Of a stretch of 64,000 nt of DNA, positions 63,958 to 64,000 are shown piece after piece. The notes under the pieces were generated by a model that did not search any database, had not been told where the DNA came from, and saw only the letters and a list, made by a program, of their open reading frames with translations. Position 1 is the stretch's first letter, and the number at the start of each line of letters is the position of its first letter. Source of the DNA: Monodelphis domestica. Lineage: Eukaryota > Chordata > Mammalia > Didelphimorphia > Didelphidae. The position numbers and the translations under genes are program-made. The stretch is from assembly GCF_027887165.1 (NCBI RefSeq), contig NC_077235.1, forward strand, positions 6,137,378-6,201,377, given 5' to 3'.

Positions 63958-64000
63958 TTGTTAGACAGCTGGCCTCTGAGCTCAGAAGACCTAGGCCCAA
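63958..64000 (+). repeat. SINE start, cut by the window end
   Basis: TTAGACAGCTGGCCTCTGAG followed by CTCAGAAGACCTAGGCCCAA resembles a decayed SINE 5' half. Confidence 0.4.

Overview
The window looks like marsupial nuclear DNA. The support is the density of tRNA-derived CORE-SINEs of two marsupial types: one of about 200 bp that begins GGGGGCAGCTGGGTGGCTCAGT and resembles WSINE1/WALLSI, and one of about 230 bp that resembles MAR1. There are also many L2 and MIR relics and long young-looking LINE-1s with 5'UTR monomers. The abundance of the WSINE1-like family leans toward an Australian (dasyurid-like) lineage, but I cannot exclude other marsupials. Nothing prokaryotic is present; no rRNA, tRNA or CRISPR array was seen.

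Only one convincing protein-coding gene was found: an intact, intronless DCAF7-like WD40 gene on the minus strand (20543-21751, 402 aa). It is a retrogene of the normally 342-residue, very conserved DCAF7/HAN11/WDR68 adaptor. It keeps all recognisable WD-type blade ends, but carries an insertion of about 60 residues containing a perfect GR dipeptide run between two blades. Its CpG-rich coding sequence, strong Kozak context, upstream ETS-like site, possible splice acceptor and downstream AATAAA suggest a live gene. This is the best candidate for something undescribed.

Layout. 0-6.7 kb: a (TG)n run, SINEs, and an L2 split by a SINE that is itself split by another SINE. 6.76-8.58 kb: a 5'-truncated plus-strand L1. 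9.0-9.84 kb: an 0.8-kb GA-rich tract. 10-20 kb: SINE/MIR relics and otherwise unrecognised, fairly GC-rich sequence. 20-22 kb: the DCAF7-like retrogene and its flanks. 22-25.3 kb: SINEs and L2. 25.3-29 kb: an internally deleted minus-strand L1 (ORF1 kept, most of ORF2 lost), split by a 663-bp insertion with target-site duplication (TSD). 29-34.9 kb: mostly unrecognised with L2/MIR.

34.9 to about 54.2 kb is a 'nesting doll'. One old minus-strand L1 has been split by three later L1s, including a full-length 6.7-kb copy with a 15-bp TSD, 5'UTR monomers, decayed ORF1 and ORF2, and its own SINE insertion. Two solo-LTR-like elements also interrupt it. 54.2-64 kb: old L1, L2, MIR and SINE relics.

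There is no operon logic here. Everything except the retrogene is repeat or unassigned non-coding DNA. Repeat family names come from recognition of their sequence, not from a database search, and boundaries are approximate unless a TSD is given.
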